48,366 nucleotides of DNA from Modestobacter caceresii (GTDB taxonomy: Bacteria > Actinomycetota > Actinomycetes > Mycobacteriales > Geodermatophilaceae), in the NCBI RefSeq assembly GCF_000761485.1, contig NZ_JPMX01000092.1, positions 1 through 48,366 on the forward strand, written 5' to 3'. Positions 45,473 to 48,366 of the stretch are shown in pieces (within the stretch, counting starts at the first letter, position 1; each line of letters starts with the position of its first letter). Under the pieces are notes generated by a model. That model had not been told where the DNA came from and ran no database searches. It was given only the letters and a program-made list of their open reading frames with translations. Both the position numbers and the translations under genes were made by a program.

Positions 45473-46753
45473 GTGGACTTCGCCGACCTGAGCCGGCCGT
45501 TCGTCATCGCCCACCGCGGCGGCTCCCTGCAGGTTCCCGAGCACACGATGGAGGGCTACCGGGTCGCGGTGGGCCAGGGCTCGGCGGTCATCGAGCAGGA
45601 CGTGTCGAGACTCGCCGACGGCGGTCTGGGTGTCATGCACGACGGCACCGTGGACCGCATGACCACCTCCAGCGGCAACGTCGCCCACCACACGTCGGTG
45701 ACCTGGGGACAGCTCGACATCGACGCCTCGGTCACCCTCGGCGGAGGCTGGCCCGACGGGCTGCGCCCGCCGCTGTTCGAGGAGGTGCTCACCGAGTTCG
45801 GCAACCGCGTCCTCCTCTGCGCCGAGGCCAAGAGCAGCGATGCGATGGGCCCGACGATCGACGCGCTCGAACGACACGGGATCCACCCGGCGTCCGTGCT
45901 GCTCCAGTCCTTCGCCCTCGCCGACTGCCGGCTGGCGCTCTCCCGGGGCTGGCACGTCATCTGGCTCGGCAGCACCGACGTCGCCCGGGCCGCCGCCGAG
46001 GGCATCGGCTGGATCGGCCCGCCGGCAGGTCGCGTCACGGCGGCGGTCTGCGACGCCGCACATGGGGCGGGGATCGAGGTGGCCTGCTACACGGTGAACC
46101 GCCGCCACCAGCGGGACGCCGTCGTCGCCGCCGGCGTGGACGCGATCTTCTCCGACGACCCCCGCTACGTCGCTGGGGACGCGGGCCGCCGCACCTCGGA
46201 CCTCTTCGCCCGACAGACCTGGCTGCCCGGGATGCTGCCGGACACCAGCCGCGGCCGGTTCCACCCGGACGACTCGTCCTGGGGCCTCGACGCTTGCGAC
46301 ACCGTCCACTCCACGCTCATGGGCTTCCTCGCACCGCCGGACCCCAAGGCGTTCACGCTGGACCTCGACGTGCGGGTGGACCAGGCGTGCCGCAGGAGCG
46401 GTGGGCTCGTCTTCCTGAGCACCGACGACCGCCCGTACCGGCCGTCGTCCCGGTCATCGCCCGGCGCCGACGGCTACCTCTGCACGCTGCGGGGGGACGG
46501 CAGCCTGGACGTCCAGCGGGTCGTCGGGGGTGTCGCCACCACGCTGGCGTCCTCGACGGGGGGAACGGCGCCGACGCCGGGCACGTACGCCCGGCTGCGG
46601 ATCACGGTCACCGGCGCGGGGCTCTCCTTCGCGCGCGCCGACGCCGACGCCGAGACCCTGGCCGTGGCGGACGCCACCTGTCGTCCCGTGCCCGTCGTCC
46701 ACCTCGGCAGCGCGTTCGCCGGGGTCCGTTTCAGGAACGTGGTGCTCACATGA
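45473..46753 (+). CDS. Glycerophosphodiester phosphodiesterase with C-terminal extension
   Basis: The 426-residue protein begins with a GDPD TIM-barrel domain. FVIAHRGGSLQVPEHT carries the HR motif and the conserved glutamate. VIEQDVSRLADGGLGVMHDG carries the metal-binding E/D and second His, and DAIFSDDPRYV closes the barrel. It would hydrolyse glycerophosphodiesters to glycerol-3-phosphate and an alcohol. Residues about 240-426 are an additional beta-rich region resembling a concanavalin-like (LamG) domain, which is not part of standard GDPDs. No signal peptide is seen. The stop overlaps the next small gene by four bases (ATGA). Confidence 0.87.
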   Translation: MDFADLSRPFVIAHRGGSLQVPEHTMEGYRVAVGQGSAVIEQDVSRLADGGLGVMHDGTVDRMTTSSGNVAHHTSVTWGQLDIDASVTLGGGWPDGLRPPLFEEVLTEFGNRVLLCAEAKSSDAMGPTIDALERHGIHPASVLLQSFALADCRLALSRGWHVIWLGSTDVARAAAEGIGWIGPPAGRVTAAVCDAAHGAGIEVACYTVNRRHQRDAVVAAGVDAIFSDDPRYVAGDAGRRTSDLFARQTWLPGMLPDTSRGRFHPDDSSWGLDACDTVHSTLMGFLAPPDPKAFTLDLDVRVDQACRRSGGLVFLSTDDRPYRPSSRSSPGADGYLCTLRGDGSLDVQRVVGGVATTLASSTGGTAPTPGTYARLRITVTGAGLSFARADADAETLAVADATCRPVPVVHLGSAFAGVRFRNVVLT

Positions 46754-46923
46754 CCGACCCCTGCGAACGCCCAGGCCACGGCCCGGCCGACCCGGAGGGC
46801 TACCTCGTCGAGCGGACCCCGGACGGCTACCGGTGGACGTGCCGCGCCGACGGCCGCACCGCCGGGCCGTTCCCCAGTCGCGAGGAAGCCGTGGTCTCCG
46901 CCGAGGCCGACCAGACCGCCTGA
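46750..46923 (+). CDS. Small hypothetical protein
   Basis: The 57-residue product starts at an ATG that overlaps the stop of the phosphodiesterase gene (ATGA). It contains GYLVERTPDGYRWTCRADGR followed by GPFPSREEAVVSA, a short beta-hairpin then helix pattern typical of small actinobacterial proteins. No family is recognised. Translational coupling and codon use like the neighbours favour a real gene. Confidence 0.55.
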   Translation: MTDPCERPGHGPADPEGYLVERTPDGYRWTCRADGRTAGPFPSREEAVVSAEADQTA

Positions 46924-46936
46924 GGCACCGGGAGGC

Positions 46937-47044
46937 ATGGGGTGTGAGTCCGCTGCCGAGCTCTCGCCGACCGTGGTCGTCGGGAGCGAGTACCTGACCG
47001 ACCCGTCGTCGCGGCAGGTGCGCGAGGCGATGGCCCGCCGCTGA
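46937..47044 (+). CDS. Very small possible ORF
   Basis: An ATG with a good ribosome site (CCGGGAGGC) opens a 35-codon frame ending in VREAMARR and TGA. I recognise no family. It may be a small protein, a relic or chance; only the ribosome site and the position 13 bp after the preceding gene support it. Confidence 0.25.
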   Translation: MGCESAAELSPTVVVGSEYLTDPSSRQVREAMARR

Positions 47045-47137
47045 CTCGTACTGCGTCGGCGAGCGCCGTGGCGAGCCGCCACAGCCGCACGGCCAGCGGG
47101 GTGTTGCGGCCTGCAGCGGCCGCGGGTGAGATGAGCC

Positions 47138-48136
47138 ATGGTGTGGGCTCGGGGAGACGGGCGCGGGACGCGGACCGCAGCGCCTGGCCGTCGTCCCCCG
47201 GCCAGCGACGCCGACTCGCCCCGGAAGATCTCCGCCCTCGGCTGGCGCCGCATCCTCCGGCGTGTCCGGGTGCACGTGATCAGCGATCGGCTGATGGTGC
47301 AGAGCGCAGCGGTGGCGTTCTTCGCCATCCTGTCGATCGCCCCGGTGCTGGTGACGGCGATATCGGTCTACGGCGCGGTCAACACCCCCGAGGGAGCGCT
47401 CCAGCAGCTGTCACGCGTGACCGGGATGCTCCCCACCGAACTCCGGCCGATGGTGGCCGACCAGCTCACGACGATCACCGCCGCCTCGACGCACGTGCTC
47501 ACCTGGCGCGGGCTCGCCGGGCTGGTGGCCGCGCTCTGGACGGCGACGACCGCCATGACCTACCTGATCGACGGGTTGACCCTCGCCTACCACGAGACCG
47601 AGACCCGGAGCTTCTTCCGTCGCGGCGGCCTCGCGGTCCTCCTCGTCCTCGGTGGTGCTCTGGTCCTGGGGGCCCTGGTCACTGCGGCCGGCGTCGTCTC
47701 GAGATCGCTCGCCGCGGCTCCGGACTTCGTCCGCACGCTCTCGCCCGTTCTCGCCTGGCTGTGCCTGGCCGCCCTCATGACCTCGGCGCTCGCCGTGCTG
47801 TACCGGGTGGCCCCTGATCGCAAGGAGGCCCGCTGGCGGTGGACCACGGCGGGCTCGACCGTCGCGATGCTCCTGTGGTTGGCCACCACGCTCGGGTTCT
47901 TCGCCTATGTCGAGCGCCTGGGCACTTACCACACGACCTACGGGGGCCTCGCCGGGGTGGCGATCAGCATGGTCTGGCTGTGGGTGACCGTGTTCCTGAT
48001 CATCGTGGGCGCGGCGATGAACGCCGAGACCGAACGCGAGACGACCCATGACTCGACGGTCGGACCGGAGCAGCCGCTGGGTGAGCGCGGGGCGGTCGTG
48101 GCCGACAGCGCACCGCCGTACCCGGACGAACGATGA
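47138..48136 (+). CDS. YihY/virulence-factor-BrkB-family membrane protein
   Basis: The 332-residue protein has about six transmembrane helices between residues 55 and 305. The family core is visible as RLMVQSAAVAFFAILSIAPV at the first helix and VVSR plus LAWLCLAALMTSALAVLYRV in the middle. A final NTEGGL-like turn appears as YHTTYGGLAGVAISMVWLWV. The function is not established; the old ribonuclease BN label for this family is wrong. The basic N-terminus of about 40 residues and the acidic C-terminus are probably cytoplasmic. The ATG lacks a strong ribosome site, so a slightly downstream start is possible. The next 145 bp hold no gene I recognise. Confidence 0.85.
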   Translation: MVWARGDGRGTRTAAPGRRPPASDADSPRKISALGWRRILRRVRVHVISDRLMVQSAAVAFFAILSIAPVLVTAISVYGAVNTPEGALQQLSRVTGMLPTELRPMVADQLTTITAASTHVLTWRGLAGLVAALWTATTAMTYLIDGLTLAYHETETRSFFRRGGLAVLLVLGGALVLGALVTAAGVVSRSLAAAPDFVRTLSPVLAWLCLAALMTSALAVLYRVAPDRKEARWRWTTAGSTVAMLLWLATTLGFFAYVERLGTYHTTYGGLAGVAISMVWLWVTVFLIIVGAAMNAETERETTHDSTVGPEQPLGERGAVVADSAPPYPDER

Positions 48137-48281
48137 AGCCCCCACCCCTGAGGACGGCGGGAACCGTCTCTCCGACCGTCGTCTCGCACCCGGTGCGTCA
48201 CTCCGATCGCCGACGAGCTACGAGCGGAGGACCGTGGGCCCGTCGTCGCCCATGGCCGCGCCAGGTCCGGAAGGAGGTCGC

Positions 48282-48366
48282 GTGAGACTGGTCCACCTGC
48301 TCGCCACGGGCGGCACCATCGCCAGCCGGCAGGGGCCGGACGGGCTCGCGGCGGTCACCCCCGCCG
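48282..48366 (+). CDS. Asparaginase-family protein, N-terminal fragment cut by window end
   Basis: The frame starting at GTG 48282 after AAGGAGGTCGC reads VRLVHLLATGGTIASRQGPD. TGGTIAS is the first active-site motif of type I/II L-asparaginases and contains the nucleophilic threonine. An in-frame ATG at 48252 is a possible earlier start, but the ribosome site favours the GTG. Only about 28 codons are inside the window. L-asparaginase would release aspartate and ammonia; glutaminase-like members cannot be excluded from this stretch. Confidence 0.8.
   Translation, partial: MRLVHLLATGGTIASRQGPDGLAAVTPA

Overview
The window is very GC-rich, densely coded DNA with frequent GTG starts, ATGA start/stop overlaps, many NarL/LuxR-type regulators and a remnant of a mycothiol-dependent dehydrogenase. 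This points to an actinobacterial chromosome; the overall feel is Geodermatophilaceae-like (Blastococcus, Geodermatophilus, Modestobacter), which is an inference from gene style and not a proven assignment. I saw no rRNA, tRNA, CRISPR array or intact insertion sequence.

Region 1 (1-11.5 kb) is a mixed accessory stretch. It holds an intracellular polyhydroxyalkanoate depolymerase, a VOC-fold protein, a CbbX-like AAA+ ATPase and an MMPL exporter divergent from a histidine kinase/response regulator pair. A LuxR-type regulator and an FAD monooxygenase follow. Two gene relics lie between these genes: a sugar-porter fragment and a broken RelE toxin.

Region 2 (11.5-19.3 kb) looks like a redox/stress island. 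It has a type II NADH dehydrogenase divergent from a second kinase/regulator pair, a DUF2867-DUF6463 fusion, an SDR oxidoreductase, a CPBP protease and two small membrane proteins. Three minus-strand promoters here share one architecture: a -10-like element, 14 bp, an 18-mer, 12-13 bp and a 16-mer. They look like one local regulon, perhaps driven by the kinase/regulator pair.

Region 3 (19.4-39.4 kb) is the core of the window: an apparently complete route from glycine betaine to pyruvate. A BCCT transporter imports betaine. A Rieske oxygenase with a separate Rieske ferredoxin and FAD reductase would make dimethylglycine. Dimethylglycine oxidase and heterotetrameric sarcosine oxidase (SoxBDAG) make glycine and pass one-carbon units to tetrahydrofolate. 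GlyA makes serine and SdaA makes pyruvate. PurU drains formyl-THF, and FolP, in the same apparent operon, supports folate supply. An IclR regulator sits in the oxygenase/transporter half and a GntR (FCD) regulator in the folate half. Each half has its own repeated palindrome at the relevant promoters. A formaldehyde (hydroxymethyl-mycothiol) dehydrogenase relic lies next to the pathway.

Region 4 (39.4-48.4 kb) holds a DUF2252 protein, a tyrosinase whose C-terminal domain is a separate gene, a MerR regulator, an acyl-CoA dehydrogenase, a glycerophosphodiester phosphodiesterase, a YihY-type membrane protein and the start of an asparaginase cut by the window edge.
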